Assembly: GCF_000632225.1 (NCBI RefSeq)
Contig: NZ_JFYV01000003.1
Coordinates: 46,505 to 110,504, forward strand
DNA length: 64,000 nucleotides
From: Sphingomonas sp. RIT328
Lineage (GTDB): Bacteria; Pseudomonadota; Alphaproteobacteria; Sphingomonadales; Sphingomonadaceae
Direction of reading: 5' to 3'
A model generated the notes under the pieces. That model searched no databases, was not told the DNA's origin, and saw only the letters and a list, made by a program, of their open reading frames with translations. Positions 1-9,455 of the stretch are shown in pieces; the first letter of the stretch is position 1, and every line of letters starts with the position of its first letter. A program made the position numbers and the translations under genes.

Positions 1-62
1 CGCCGGTCGGCTCGCTGTCGACCGACACCACCAGCCGCGCCTCGCTCGTCTACAGCTTCTAA
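1..62 (+). CDS. C-terminal end of an outer-membrane beta-barrel protein (partial)
   Basis: Only the last 19 codons lie in the window, ending at TAA 60-62. The final residues read SRASLVYSF: alternating hydrophobic residues with a terminal Phe. That is the usual C-terminal signature recognised by the BAM machinery in outer-membrane barrels such as TonB receptors and porins. The specific family cannot be told from so little sequence. The stop is 43 bp before the next gene on the same strand. Confidence 0.5.
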   Translation, partial: PVGSLSTDTTSRASLVYSF

Positions 63-105
63 GCCGGCCATTCCCCCCGGGCGGCGCATCGGCTAACAGG
101 CGGCG

Positions 106-1311
106 ATGAGAGGATTGCCGGACGACGAAGCCGCGCTGATCGCCACCATCGATGCCGCCGCGATGCTGCATCAGGTCGAGGATTGGGCGGCGATCAACAG
201 CGGGACACGCCATCTGGCCGGGGTGGCGCGGATGGCGGAGCGGCTCGCCGAGGCCTTTGCCGCGCTGCCCGGCGAGCTTGCGCTGGTCGCGCCCGACCCG
301 GTCGAGGCGGTCGCTGCGGACGGCACCGTCGCGCGGCTCGATCACGGCGCGCACCTCCACCTGCGGGTCCGGCCGGAGGCGCCGGTGCAGATGCTGTTCA
401 CCGGCCATATGGACACGGTCTATCCGGCCGATCATCCCTTCCAGACGCTCACCCATCGCGCCGACGGCACGATCAACGGCCCCGGCACCGCCGATATGAA
501 GGGCGGGCTCGCCGTCATGCTCGCCGCCTTGCGGGCGGTCGAGGCGGCGGGGGCCGGGCGGCTCGGCTATGAGGTGGTGATCAACAGCGACGAGGAGACC
601 GGATCCCTGTCCTCCGCGACGCTGCTCGCCCGCGCGGCGCGCGGCAAGGTCGCGGCGCTGACCTACGAGCCCGCACTGCCCGACGGCACCCTGGCCGGCG
701 CGCGCGGCGGGACGGGCAATTTTGCGATCGTCGTGCGTGGGCGCAGCGCGCACGCCGGGCGCAATCCGGAGGACGGCCGCAATGCGATCGTCGCCGCCGC
801 CGCGCTGGCGGTGCGGCTCAGCGAGGCGCGGGCGCCGGGGCTCGCGGTCAATCCGGCGCGGATCGACGGCGGCGGGCCGAACAATGTCGTCCCCGATCTT
901 GCGGTGCTGCGCGTCAATTTCCGCCCCGCCGCCGCCGCCGAGATCGCGCGCGCTCGCGCCGCGATCGACGCCGCCGTCGCCGAGATCGCGGCCGGACACG
1001 AGGTCGCGATCTCGGTGCACGGCGGCTTCAACCGCCCGCCCAAGCCGCTCGACGCCGGCGCGGAGGCCCTGTTCGGGCTGGTCGCCGCGGTCGGCGCCGA
1101 CCTCGACATTCCGATCGGCTGGCGGGCGACCGGCGGCGTCTGCGACGGCAACAATATCGCCGCCGCGGGCGTGCCGGTGATCGATACCATGGGCGTGCGC
1201 GGCGGCGCGATCCATTCGGCGGACGAGTTCATGATCGTCGACAGCCTCGCCGAACGCGCCGCGCTGTCGGCGCTCACCATCCACCGCATCATGCGAAAGG
1301 GGCAGGCATGA
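106..1311 (+). CDS. M20-family zinc metallohydrolase (carboxypeptidase G2-like) at head of ast operon
   Basis: A 401-residue cytosolic M20/ArgE/DapE-type amidohydrolase. Metal and catalytic residues are visible: HMD (H101, D103), GTADMKGG (bridging Asp near 130), DEETG (catalytic Glu pair 163-164) and a C-terminal GGAIHSADEF. A dimerisation (lid) domain would lie between about 200 and 310. The stop overlaps the astA start by 4 nt (ATGA), so the two are probably co-translated. The context suggests action on an acylated amino acid. A role in place of AstE (succinylglutamate desuccinylase, normally M14) is possible but only inferred. The ribosome-binding site before 106 is weak (AGGCGGCG). Confidence 0.85.
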   Translation: MRGLPDDEAALIATIDAAAMLHQVEDWAAINSGTRHLAGVARMAERLAEAFAALPGELALVAPDPVEAVAADGTVARLDHGAHLHLRVRPEAPVQMLFTGHMDTVYPADHPFQTLTHRADGTINGPGTADMKGGLAVMLAALRAVEAAGAGRLGYEVVINSDEETGSLSSATLLARAARGKVAALTYEPALPDGTLAGARGGTGNFAIVVRGRSAHAGRNPEDGRNAIVAAAALAVRLSEARAPGLAVNPARIDGGGPNNVVPDLAVLRVNFRPAAAAEIARARAAIDAAVAEIAAGHEVAISVHGGFNRPPKPLDAGAEALFGLVAAVGADLDIPIGWRATGGVCDGNNIAAAGVPVIDTMGVRGGAIHSADEFMIVDSLAERAALSALTIHRIMRKGQA

Positions 1312-2330
1312 CCTTCCGGATCAGGGCGGCGCGCGCCGACGATCTGCAACATCTGTACGAGATGGCCAAGCTGACCGGCGGCGGCTTCACCAATCTGCCG
1401 CCCGATCGCAAGGCGCTGCGCGGCAAGCTCGAACGGGCCGGCGCCGCCTTCGCGCGCGCCGACGGGCCGGTGACCGACGAATTGTTCGTGCTGATGCTCG
1501 AGAATGTCGCGACCGGCGAGGTGCGCGGCACCTGCCAATTGTTCACCCAGGTCGGCCAGCAGCACCCGTTCTACAGCTATCGGCTCGGCACGCTGACCCA
1601 GCATAGCAAGGAGCTGGCACGCACCTTCCGCGCCGAAATGCTCGCGCTGACCACCGATCTCGAAGGATCGTGCGAGGTCGGCGGCCTGTTCCTCCATCCC
1701 GGCGAGCGCGCCGGCGGGCTCGGCCTGCTGCTCGCACGCAGCCGGTACCTGTTCATCCGCGCGCACCGCGCCCGCTTCGCCGACCGCATCCTCGCCGAGC
1801 TGCGCGGGGTGATCGACGAGACCGGCGGCTCGCCCTTCTGGGACGGGCTCGCCGGGCGGTTCTTCGGGATGAGCTTCCAGGATGCCGACCAGTTCAACGC
1901 GATCAACGGCCATCAGATGATCGCCGACCTGATGCCCAAACACCCCATCTATACCGCGATGCTGTCCGAGCCGGCGCGCGCCGCGATCGGCCTGCCCCAC
2001 CCGAGCGGCAGAGCCGCGATGCGGATGCTGGAGAATGAGGGCTTCAGCTTCGAACAATATGTCGACATCTTCGACGGCGGCCCGACCATGACCGCGCGCA
2101 CCGACCGGGTCCGCACGATCGAACAGGCGCAGGAGTCGCGGATCACCGCGGTCCACAATGACGGGGGCGAAGGCGAGGAGGCGCTGGTCGCGACCGGGCG
2201 GCTCGCCGACTTCCGCTGCGCCTTCGGGCTAGTCCGCCCCGCCGCCGACGGCATCGCCGTGTCGCGCGCCTGCGTCGAGGCGCTGGGCGTCGGTGTCGGC
2301 GACACGGTGTTGCAGGTGCCGCGGTGGTGA
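1308..2330 (+). CDS. astA: Arginine N-succinyltransferase
   Basis: A 340-residue GNAT-fold enzyme catalysing the first step of the arginine succinyltransferase (AST) pathway: succinyl-CoA + L-arginine to N2-succinylarginine. The length matches the family (about 340). Family stretches are seen, such as GLFLHPGERAGGLGLLLARS, which is the acyl-CoA-binding GNAT core, and the FWDGLAGRFFGMSF segment typical of AstA. It overlaps the M20 gene by 4 nt upstream and astB by 7 nt downstream, forming a tight three-gene operon. astC and astD are not in the window, so nitrogen release from arginine must be completed by genes elsewhere. Confidence 0.95.
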   Translation: MTFRIRAARADDLQHLYEMAKLTGGGFTNLPPDRKALRGKLERAGAAFARADGPVTDELFVLMLENVATGEVRGTCQLFTQVGQQHPFYSYRLGTLTQHSKELARTFRAEMLALTTDLEGSCEVGGLFLHPGERAGGLGLLLARSRYLFIRAHRARFADRILAELRGVIDETGGSPFWDGLAGRFFGMSFQDADQFNAINGHQMIADLMPKHPIYTAMLSEPARAAIGLPHPSGRAAMRMLENEGFSFEQYVDIFDGGPTMTARTDRVRTIEQAQESRITAVHNDGGEGEEALVATGRLADFRCAFGLVRPAADGIAVSRACVEALGVGVGDTVLQVPRW

Positions 2331-3568
2331 TCGAGATCAATTTCGACGGCATCGTCGGCCCGAGCCACAATTACGCCGGCCTGTCGTTCGGCAATCTTGC
2401 CGCGACGGCGCATGCCGGGCAGGTCTCGCATCCGCGCGCTGCGGCGGTACAGGGGCTCGCCAAGATGCGCGCCAATCTTGCGCTCGGGCTGACGCAGGGC
2501 GTGCTGCTGCCGCATCGTCGTCCCGACCACGACTGGCTCGCCGCATTGTCCGTCCATTACGAGGAGGCGCCGCCGCTGCTCCAGGCGCAGGCGATGTCCG
2601 CCTCGCCGATGTGGGCGGCGAATGCCGCGACCGTCTCGCCGGCACCGGACACGGCCGACGGACGCTGCCACCTCAGCGTCGCCAACCTGATGACGATGGC
2701 GCATCGCAGCCACGAATGGCCCGAGACGCTCGCGCAGCTCCGCCTCGCCTTCGCCGACCCCGGCTTCGCCGTGCACGATCCCGTCCCCGCCCCGTTCGGC
2801 GACGAGGGCGCGGCCAATCACATGCGCCTCGCCGCCGCGCACGACGCGCCGGGCGTCGAGATCTTCGTCTACGCGCTGGGCGGCGGCCGCTTCCCGGCCC
2901 GCCAGCATCGCGAGGCGAGCGCGGCGATCGCGCGCGCGCACCGGCTCGATCCGGCCCGCGTGCTGTTCGTCGAACAGTCTGAGGAGGCGGTCGCCGCCGG
3001 CGCCTTCCACAATGATGTCGTCGCCGTCGCCAATGCCAATGTGCTGTTCGCTCACGAACGCGCCTTCGCGGATCGCGAGCGCGTCCATGCCGATCTCCGC
3101 CGCCTGCTCCCCGAGGTCGAGATCGTCGAGGTCGCCGAGCGGGACGTCAGCCTCGCCGATGCGATCGCCTCCTATCTGTTCAATGCGCAGCTCGTCACCA
3201 CCAATGACGGGCCAACCCTGATCGTGCCGAGCGAATGCCGCCGCAACGCCGCGGTGTCGCGCTGGCTCGACGGGCACATGGCCGGCAATGGCCCGATCCG
3301 CCGGGTCGAGACGGTCGACGTCACCCAGTCGATGGCGAACGGCGGCGGCCCCGCCTGCCTGCGCCTCCGCGTCGTCGCCGATCCCGCGACGATCGATCCG
3401 CGCTTCCTGGTCGATGCGGCGCGGCTCGACGCGATCGAGTCGGTGGTGCGCGCCGAATGGCCCGAAGCGATCGATCCCGCGATGCTCGGCGACGCGGCGC
3501 TGCTGCGGTCGATCGCCTCGGCGCGGCGGCGGTTGCTTGAGGTGATGGGCTTGGCGGAGCTGATCTGA
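2324..3568 (+). CDS. astB: N-succinylarginine dihydrolase
   Basis: A 414-residue cytosolic enzyme that hydrolyses N2-succinylarginine to N2-succinylornithine, CO2 and two ammonia. The N-terminus carries the AstB signature FDGIVGPSHNYAGLSFGN. The C-terminal NGGGPACLRLRV holds the catalytic Cys of this guanidino-modifying (alpha/beta propeller) family. The GTG start at 2324 lies inside the end of astA, with a second GTG codon following. No ATG fits the family N-terminus. It is somewhat shorter than the E. coli protein (447), with the conserved core intact. Confidence 0.95.
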   Translation: MVIEINFDGIVGPSHNYAGLSFGNLAATAHAGQVSHPRAAAVQGLAKMRANLALGLTQGVLLPHRRPDHDWLAALSVHYEEAPPLLQAQAMSASPMWAANAATVSPAPDTADGRCHLSVANLMTMAHRSHEWPETLAQLRLAFADPGFAVHDPVPAPFGDEGAANHMRLAAAHDAPGVEIFVYALGGGRFPARQHREASAAIARAHRLDPARVLFVEQSEEAVAAGAFHNDVVAVANANVLFAHERAFADRERVHADLRRLLPEVEIVEVAERDVSLADAIASYLFNAQLVTTNDGPTLIVPSECRRNAAVSRWLDGHMAGNGPIRRVETVDVTQSMANGGGPACLRLRVVADPATIDPRFLVDAARLDAIESVVRAEWPEAIDPAMLGDAALLRSIASARRRLLEVMGLAELI

Positions 3569-3677
3569 CCGATATCGACAATCAAGTTTTCGTTCGTCTT
3601 GTCGCTACTCGACTATTGATCGAGGCGAAGCCACGCAAAGTCTTCTTTTAACGAGTTGATGCAATAGCCTTTTTCCA

Positions 3678-3720
3678 GCCGGCAGACTCAGGGGAGTATC
3701 GTACTGCCGGCCTGGGAGGA
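3678..3720 (+). promoter_or_regulatory. 5'-leader hairpin abutting a strong Shine-Dalgarno
   Basis: An 8-bp perfect inverted repeat, GCCGGCAG (3678-3685) and CTGCCGGC (3704-3711), encloses an 18-nt loop containing GGGGAG. The stem ends 2 nt before the strong ribosome-binding site GGGAGGA (3714-3720) of the gene at 3727. A hairpin here could modulate ribosome access or stabilise the mRNA. The structure is visible; any regulatory role is inference. Confidence 0.4.
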
Positions 3721-3726
3721 TAATAC

Positions 3727-4245
3727 ATGAGTGTGACGTTAACCTTGGCGGCACTTGCCGCCATTGTCTCGCCTGCGCCAGTGCAAGCCACGGCGGCGAC
3801 TGCGATCGGTACGCCGGCTATTGCCGCCGGCACGATGATACACTTGCGCACGCTCGAGCCGCTGACCACCAAGGGCAAGAAGCTGCGCGTCGGTGACCGC
3901 GTCCGCCTCGAAACCACCGAGGCAACCGAACTCAACGGCGTGACGGTGATTCCGCAGGGCACGCCTGCCATCGGTGAGGTGACCGAGGTGCGCAACAAGG
4001 GCATGTGGGGCAAATCGGGCAAGATCAACGCCCGCGTGCTATCGATGAAGGTCAACGGCCGGCAGGTGCGGATGACGGGCGCCTTCGACGACAAGGGCAC
4101 CACCGGAACCGCCGGCGTCGTCGGGTCCGTCGTCCTGCTGCCGGTCGCCGGCTTCTTCATGACCGGCACGAGCGCCAATATCCCCGCCGGGGCGCCGGTC
4201 GCCGGCTTCCTCGACGAAGACGTCATCGCCACCGCAGCGCGATGA
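3727..4245 (+). CDS. Secreted hypothetical protein, sphingomonad-type
   Basis: A 172-residue protein that I cannot assign to a named family. Residues 1-24 look like a cleavable signal peptide (TLAALAAIVSPAPVQATA). The mature part begins with GTMIHLRTLEPLTTKGKKLRVGD, rich in beta-strand-forming sequence. A Gly/Val-rich hydrophobic stretch near 135-150 (AGVVGSVVLLPVAGFFM) may be a membrane or glycine-zipper segment. It resembles small periplasmic or envelope proteins with an SH3-like barrel, but that is a guess. It is monocistronic, has a strong Shine-Dalgarno (GGGAGGA) and is followed by a strong hairpin. Confidence 0.6.
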   Translation: MSVTLTLAALAAIVSPAPVQATAATAIGTPAIAAGTMIHLRTLEPLTTKGKKLRVGDRVRLETTEATELNGVTVIPQGTPAIGEVTEVRNKGMWGKSGKINARVLSMKVNGRQVRMTGAFDDKGTTGTAGVVGSVVLLPVAGFFMTGTSANIPAGAPVAGFLDEDVIATAAR

Positions 4246-4250
4246 GATGC

Positions 4251-4284
4251 GACGCGGACGGCGGCGCACGCTGCCGTCCGCGTC
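4251..4284 (+). terminator. Strong GC hairpin after the 3727 gene
   Basis: Perfect 12-bp arms, GACGCGGACGGC (4251-4262) and GCCGTCCGCGTC (4273-4284), flank a 10-nt loop starting 6 nt after the stop codon. The tract that follows (CCTTCGTCTG) is only weakly T-rich, so this is a terminator-like or 3'-end-stabilising hairpin, not a textbook intrinsic terminator. Confidence 0.5.
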
Positions 4285-4388
4285 CCTTCGTCTGCGCGCA
4301 ATGTCGGGTTACCTGACAGTTAACCAAGCCCGGCACCCGCCGATCGACGCATTTCCGCACTTGGCGCGCGCCATGCATGGCGCCCGCC

Positions 4389-4607
4389 ATGCTGTACCGG
4401 ATCAAACGCCTGTTCACGGTCAAGACCAAGTTCGAGGCCTTTCTCGTCATCTACGGGCTGGGCGTCGGCGCGGTCGAACGTGGCATCCATTATCTTCAGC
4501 AATATCCGGGCTATGGCGGCTGGCTGCTGTTCGCCTGCTGCCCGATCGCGGTGTTCATGGTCGGCGACGTGCTGCTCGACTCGGTCGAGCGGCGGCAGCA
4601 GGACTAA
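4389..4607 (+). CDS. Small conserved-type inner-membrane protein
   Basis: A 72-residue protein starting MLYRIKRLFTVKTKFEAF, with two predicted membrane segments (about 19-36, FLVIYGLGVGAVERG, and 46-63, GWLLFACCPIAVFMVGDVLL) and a charged C-terminus. The basic amphipathic N-terminus precedes the first helix. Alternative upstream in-frame ATG at 4377 would add MAPA; the downstream start fits the positively charged N-terminus better. No function is known to me. It is separated from cysD by a short gap and may or may not share its transcript. Confidence 0.55.
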   Translation: MLYRIKRLFTVKTKFEAFLVIYGLGVGAVERGIHYLQQYPGYGGWLLFACCPIAVFMVGDVLLDSVERRQQD

Positions 4608-4665
4608 GGGGCGGCGATAGGATAAGTTCGTCGCTTCCGCGCGCAGGACGCTTATCTGCACAGGG

Positions 4666-5565
4666 ATGAGCCCGCCGACCCATTTACAACGGCTTGAAGC
4701 CGAAAGCATTCACATCCTCCGCGAAGTCGTCGCCGAGGCGGAGCGACCGGTGATGCTCTATTCGGTCGGCAAGGATTCGGCGGTGATGCTGCATCTCGCC
4801 CGCAAGGCCTTCTTTCCGGCGAAACCGCCCTTCCCGCTGCTCCATGTCGACACGACGTGGAAGTTCCGCGCGATGTACGACCTGCGCGACAAGGCCGCCG
4901 CCGCGGCGGGGATGGAGCTCATCGTCCACACCAATCCCGATGCGCTCGCCGCCGGGATCAACCCGTTCGATCATGGCAGCCGCCACACCGATCTGTGGAA
5001 GACGGAGGGGCTCAAACAGGCGCTGAAGGCCGGCGGTTATGACGCCGCCTTCGGCGGGGCGCGGCGCGACGAGGAGAAGAGCCGTGCGAAGGAGCGCATC
5101 TTCTCGTTCCGCTCGGCGAGCCAGGGCTGGGACCCCAAGGCGCAGCGCCCTGAATTGTGGAACCTCTACAATGCCCGCATCCACCGTGGCGAAAGCATCC
5201 GTGTCTTCCCCCTGTCCAACTGGACCGAGCTCGATATCTGGCAATATATCCTCGACCAGGGGATCGAGATCGTCCCGCTCTATTTCGCCGCACCGCGCCC
5301 GACGGTGGAGCGCGACGGCATGCTGCTGATGGTCGATGACGATCGCTTCCGGCTGCATCCGGGCGAGGTGCCGGTCGAACGGTCGATCCGCTTCCGCACG
5401 CTCGGCTGCTACCCGCTGACCGGCGCGGTGGAGAGCGAGGCGGCGACGCTGCCCGCGGTGATCCAGGAGATGCTGCTCACCACCACCTCGGAACGGCAGG
5501 GCCGCGCGATCGATCACGATCAGGCGGCGAGCATGGAGAAGAAGAAGCGCGAGGGCTATTTCTGA
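4666..5565 (+). CDS. cysD: Sulfate adenylyltransferase subunit 2
   Basis: A 299-residue PP-loop (adenine nucleotide alpha-hydrolase) subunit of ATP sulfurylase, which makes adenosine 5'-phosphosulfate from sulfate and ATP in the cytosol. The PP-loop [10 protein letters not shown] lies near residue 31. The family start [17 protein letters not shown] is intact, and the [20 protein letters not shown] block is typical. Length matches E. coli CysD (302). The stop overlaps the cysNC start by 1 nt (TGATG). The start at 4666 has AGGG directly in front and agrees with the family N-terminus. Confidence 0.97.
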   Translation: MSPPTHLQRLEAESIHILREVVAEAERPVMLYSVGKDSAVMLHLARKAFFPAKPPFPLLHVDTTWKFRAMYDLRDKAAAAAGMELIVHTNPDALAAGINPFDHGSRHTDLWKTEGLKQALKAGGYDAAFGGARRDEEKSRAKERIFSFRSASQGWDPKAQRPELWNLYNARIHRGESIRVFPLSNWTELDIWQYILDQGIEIVPLYFAAPRPTVERDGMLLMVDDDRFRLHPGEVPVERSIRFRTLGCYPLTGAVESEAATLPAVIQEMLLTTTSERQGRAIDHDQAASMEKKKREGYF

Positions 5566-7478
5566 TGACCGCTTATACCCCCGACGCGCTGATCTCCGCC
5601 GACATCCACGCCTATCTCGACGGCCATGCGCGCAAGTCGATGCTGCGCTTCATCACCTGCGGCTCGGTCGACGACGGCAAGTCGACGCTGATCGGCCGGC
5701 TGCTCTACGATTCGAAGACGATCTTCGAAGATCAGCTGAGCCAGCTCGAGGCGGACAGCAAGCGGCTCGGCACGCAGGGCGAGAATATCGACTTCGCTTT
5801 GCTCGTCGACGGCCTCGCCGCCGAGCGCGAACAGGGCATCACCATCGATGTCGCCTATCGCTTCTTCGCCACCGAGACGCGCAAGTTCATCGTCGCCGAC
5901 ACCCCCGGCCACGAACAATATACCCGTAACATGGTGACCGGGGCGTCGACCGCCGATCTCGCGGTGATCCTGATCGATGCGCGCAAGGGCGTGCTGACGC
6001 AGACGCGGCGGCATTCGTTCCTCGCCCACCTGATCGGCATCCGCCATATCGTGCTGGCGGTGAACAAGATGGATCTGGTCGATCACGACCAGGCGCGGTT
6101 CGATGCGATCGTCGCCGATTATGCCGACTTTGCGCGCGGCATCGGCATCGAGGCCTTCACCGCCATCCCGCTGTCCGGCCTGACCGGCGCCAATGTCACC
6201 AGCGCCTCGCCGGCGATGCCCTGGTATGGCGGGCCGGCGCTGCTCCCGCATCTGGAGAGCGTGCCGGTCGCCGTCGATCGGGCCGCCGCCGCGCCCTTCC
6301 GGATGCCGGTGCAATGGGTCAACCGACCCGATCTCGACTTCCGCGGCTTCGCCGGCACGATCGCCGCGGGCCGCGTCGCACCCGGCGACAGCGTACGGAT
6401 CGTCCCCTCCGGCAAGACGACGCGCGTCGCGCGCATCGTCAGCTTCGACGGCAACCGCGAGCTGGCGGAGGCGGGCGATGCGGTGACGCTGGTGCTCGCC
6501 GACGAGGTCGATTGCTCGCGCGGCGACGTCATCGCCGCCGCCGATTCGCCGCCCGAGGCCGCCAACCAGTTCGAGGCGACGATCGTCTGGCTCGCCGATA
6601 CCGATCTGGTGCCGGGTCGCGGCTATCGGCTCAAGCTCGGCACGCATACCGTCGGCGCGACGGTGCAGCCGCCCGCCCATGTCGTCGACGTCAACACGCA
6701 GGCGCATTTGTCCGCCAAGACGCTGTCGCTCAACGATATCGGCGTCGCGGAGGTCTATACCGACGCGCCCCTGGTATTCGCGCCTTATGCCGACAGCCGC
6801 GAACTCGGCGGCTTCATCCTGATCGATCGCGAGACCAACGCCACCGTCGCCGCGGGGATGATCCACCATGCGCTGCGGCGCGCGCAGAACGTCCACTGGC
6901 AGTCGGTCGACATCACCCGCGAGGCGCATGCCCGCCAGAAGGGGCAGCAGCCGCGGCTGTTGTGGTTCACCGGCCTGTCGGGATCGGGCAAGTCGACGAT
7001 CGCCAATCTCGTCGAGCGCAAGCTGCACGCGCTCGGCCGGCACAGCTTCCTGCTCGACGGCGACAATATCCGGCACGGCCTCAACCGCGATCTCGGCTTC
7101 AGCGACGCCGACCGGATCGAGAATATCCGCCGCGTCGGCGAGGTCGCCAAATTGATGACCGACGCCGGGCTGATCGTGCTCACCGCCTTCATCTCGCCGT
7201 TCCGCGCCGAGCGCGAGCTGGTGCGCGGGCTGTTGCCGGCGGGCGAGTTCGTCGAGATCTTCGTCGACACGCCGCTCGCCGATGCCGAGGCGCGCGACGT
7301 CAAGGGCCTCTACGCCAAGGCGCGCGCCGGCGAGATCGCGCATTTCACCGGCATCTCGAGCCCGTATGAAGCGCCGGTCAGCCCCGAGATCCAGATCGAC
7401 ACGCGCCGCGAAAGCGCCGAAGCTGCCGCCGAACGCATCGTCGAACATGTCCTCGGCATCTGGAGCTTCGAATTGTGA
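5565..7478 (+). CDS. cysNC: Bifunctional sulfate adenylyltransferase subunit 1 / adenylylsulfate kinase
   Basis: A 637-residue fusion. The N-terminal CysN part (about 1-440) is an EF-Tu-like GTPase with P-loop [26 protein letters not shown] (G3) and NKMD (G4), followed by beta-barrel domains. The C-terminal CysC part (about 450-637) is APS kinase with P-loop [15 protein letters not shown] and the [15 protein letters not shown] substrate block. It couples GTP hydrolysis to APS synthesis and then forms PAPS. The same fusion is known from rhizobial NodQ and many alphaproteobacteria. It sits between cysD and cysQ with 1-nt and 4-nt overlaps. Confidence 0.97.
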   Translation: MTAYTPDALISADIHAYLDGHARKSMLRFITCGSVDDGKSTLIGRLLYDSKTIFEDQLSQLEADSKRLGTQGENIDFALLVDGLAAEREQGITIDVAYRFFATETRKFIVADTPGHEQYTRNMVTGASTADLAVILIDARKGVLTQTRRHSFLAHLIGIRHIVLAVNKMDLVDHDQARFDAIVADYADFARGIGIEAFTAIPLSGLTGANVTSASPAMPWYGGPALLPHLESVPVAVDRAAAAPFRMPVQWVNRPDLDFRGFAGTIAAGRVAPGDSVRIVPSGKTTRVARIVSFDGNRELAEAGDAVTLVLADEVDCSRGDVIAAADSPPEAANQFEATIVWLADTDLVPGRGYRLKLGTHTVGATVQPPAHVVDVNTQAHLSAKTLSLNDIGVAEVYTDAPLVFAPYADSRELGGFILIDRETNATVAAGMIHHALRRAQNVHWQSVDITREAHARQKGQQPRLLWFTGLSGSGKSTIANLVERKLHALGRHSFLLDGDNIRHGLNRDLGFSDADRIENIRRVGEVAKLMTDAGLIVLTAFISPFRAERELVRGLLPAGEFVEIFVDTPLADAEARDVKGLYAKARAGEIAHFTGISSPYEAPVSPEIQIDTRRESAEAAAERIVEHVLGIWSFEL

Positions 7479-8221
7479 GCGGTCTCTCCGACGTCGAACT
7501 CGCGCGGAGCGTCGCGGCCGAGGCGGGCGATCTGCTGCTGGCGATCCGCGATCGCGATGACCTGTCGGGCAAGGCGCTCGGCGATGTCGGCGATGCGGAG
7601 GCGAACCGGCTGATCCTCGACCGGCTGCGCGCCGCCCGCCCCGACGACTTCATCCTGTCCGAGGAATCGATCGACGATCGCGCCCGCTGCGCGGCGGAGC
7701 GGGTATGGATCGTCGACCCGCTCGACGGCACGCGTGACTATGCCGAGGGACTGGACGATTGGGCGGTGCATATCGGCCTGGCGATCGGCGGGCGTCCGGC
7801 GATCGGCGCGGTCGCGGTGCCGACCACGGGCCGCGTCTACACGACGGCAGAGGCGCGCTGTACGCGTCTGCGCAGCGTTGCCGCGCCGCGCATGGTGGTC
7901 AGCCGCACCCGCGCCACCGAAATGGTCGATCGCGTCGGGCTGGCGCTTGCGACGACGCGGGTCGGCATGGGATCAGCGGGGGTGAAGGCGATGGCGGTGG
8001 TCGACGGCCGCGCCGACATCTATCTGCATGACGGCGGTCAATATGAGTGGGACAATTGCGCTCCCGCCGCGGTCGCACTGGCGGCGGGGCTGCATGCCTC
8101 GCGGATCGACGGCAGTCCGCTCGTCTACAATTGCGAGAATCCGTTGCTGCCCGACCTGCTGATCTGCCGCCCCGAGCTGGCCGAGCAGGTGCTCGCCGCG
8201 GTCGCCGTGGCTAGAGGCTGA
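7475..8221 (+). CDS. cysQ: 3'(2'),5'-bisphosphate nucleotidase CysQ
   Basis: A 248-residue inositol-monophosphatase-superfamily enzyme. It removes the 3'-phosphate from PAP, the by-product of PAPS use, relieving product toxicity in sulfur assimilation. Metal-binding motifs are visible: SEESIDD (about 67-73) and [15 protein letters not shown] (about 80-94), plus the second motif [11 protein letters not shown] near the C-terminus. The GTG start at 7475 overlaps the cysNC stop (GTGA). The 3' end overlaps the convergent BASS gene by 11 nt. Confidence 0.92.
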   Translation: MSGLSDVELARSVAAEAGDLLLAIRDRDDLSGKALGDVGDAEANRLILDRLRAARPDDFILSEESIDDRARCAAERVWIVDPLDGTRDYAEGLDDWAVHIGLAIGGRPAIGAVAVPTTGRVYTTAEARCTRLRSVAAPRMVVSRTRATEMVDRVGLALATTRVGMGSAGVKAMAVVDGRADIYLHDGGQYEWDNCAPAAVALAAGLHASRIDGSPLVYNCENPLLPDLLICRPELAEQVLAAVAVARG

Positions 8222-9203
8222 CCGCTTCCGCCTCGGCGAGGCTCGCCGCATCGGCGTAACGGCGCGCGATCACCGCACAGGCGATCAGCTGGAGCTGGTG
8301 GAACAGCATCACCGGCAGCAGCACCGCGCCCACCGTCGCGGCCGGGAACAGCACGCCCGCCATCGGCACGCCCGAGGCGAGGCTCTTCTTCGATCCGCAG
8401 AACAGCAGCACGATCGCATCCTCGCGGCTGAAGCCGAGTGCGCGCCCGGCGAACCAGGTGACGGTCAGCACGACCGCGAGCAGCACCGCGCACAGCACGC
8501 CGATCAGCAGCAGGTCGGCCGGCGAGACGCGGTGCCACAGCCCCTCGACCACCGCCGCGCCGAAGGCGGTATAGACGACGAGCAGAATCGAGCCGCGATC
8601 GACGATCGTCAGCAGCCGCTTGCGCCGTGCGATCCAGCCGCCGATCCACGGCCGCAGCAGATGCCCGGCGACGAACGGCACGAGCAGTTGCGCGACGATC
8701 GATTCGACCGCGGCGAGCGAGATGCCACCGCCGCCCTCGCCGCTGCCGATCAGCAGCGCGACCAGCGCCGGGGTGGCGACGATGCCGATCAGGTTGGAGA
8801 AGGACGCGCTGCACACCGCCGCCGCGACATTGCCGCGCGCGATCGCGGTGAAGGCGATCGACGATTGCACCGTCGAGGGCAGCAGGGTGAGGAACAGCAT
8901 GCCGGTCGCGACCGGCCCGGCCAGCCCCGGCGTCCGCCCGGCGACCAGCCCGAGCAGCGGGAAGACGACGAAGGTGGTGGCGAGCACCGCGACGTGCAGC
9001 CGCCAGTTGCGCGCGCCCTCCCAGATCGCCTCGCGCGACAATTTGGCGCCGTGCAGGAAGAAGAGGAGGACGATGCCGACATCCGCGGCGTCGCCGGCGA
9101 TCCCCGCCCATATCCCGCGCGCGGGGATCAGGCTGGCGAGCAGCACCGTGCCGAGCAGCATTAGTATGAAGGGTTCGAAGAAGGAGAGGATCGATCGGAA
9201 CAT
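8211..9203 (-). CDS. Bile acid:sodium symporter family (BASS / YfeH-like) membrane transporter
   Basis: A 330-residue integral membrane protein with about nine or ten hydrophobic segments from residue 10 to 310. It resembles the YfeH/SBF-like branch of the BASS superfamily: an early GIVLLFFLHGAKLS segment and a crossover-helix region (FCGSKKSLASGVPMAG). BASS proteins move organic anions with Na+; the substrate here is unknown. It is transcribed against cysQ with overlapping 3' ends. The short spacing to cysQ does not prove a link to sulfur metabolism. Confidence 0.85.
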   Translation of the reverse strand: MFRSILSFFEPFILMLLGTVLLASLIPARGIWAGIAGDAADVGIVLLFFLHGAKLSREAIWEGARNWRLHVAVLATTFVVFPLLGLVAGRTPGLAGPVATGMLFLTLLPSTVQSSIAFTAIARGNVAAAVCSASFSNLIGIVATPALVALLIGSGEGGGGISLAAVESIVAQLLVPFVAGHLLRPWIGGWIARRKRLLTIVDRGSILLVVYTAFGAAVVEGLWHRVSPADLLLIGVLCAVLLAVVLTVTWFAGRALGFSREDAIVLLFCGSKKSLASGVPMAGVLFPAATVGAVLLPVMLFHQLQLIACAVIARRYADAASLAEAEAVSL

Positions 9204-9296
9204 CGCGCACGTCCGGCTGATGACCGACGTACTGCCACTCCCCAGAACGCCGACGGTGGAAAGGGCCCCGCCGGGCCGTTGTCGACGGGAGGAAAG

Positions 9297-9373
9297 TGGC
9301 GCGCCCGGAACGATTCGAACGTCCGACCCTCAGATTCGTAGTCTGATGCTCTATCCAGCTGAGCTACGGGCGC
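9297..9373 (-). tRNA. tRNA-Arg (ACG anticodon)
   Basis: A 77-nt cloverleaf on the minus strand. The acceptor 5' strand GCGCCCG (9373-9367) pairs with CGGGCGC (9307-9301). The D-arm contains GTAGCTCAGCTGGATAGAG, the anticodon loop reads CTACGAA (anticodon ACG, normally edited to ICG), and the T-arm contains GTTCGAATC. The discriminator base is G, followed by an encoded CCA (plus-strand TGG at 9297-9299). No integrase gene lies beside it. Confidence 0.97.
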
Positions 9374-9455
9374 GCATTGGAGGCGCGCTGATAGCAGGTG
9401 TTTCGCCCCGCGCAAGTGCGTTGCGCGATTTTCTGCCTGCGCATAGAGGCTGGCT

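Noticed and set aside
5556..7448. 630-codon open frame opposite cysNC
   Set aside because: Antisense shadow of an intact cysNC gene in GC-rich DNA; no motif or ribosome-binding site.
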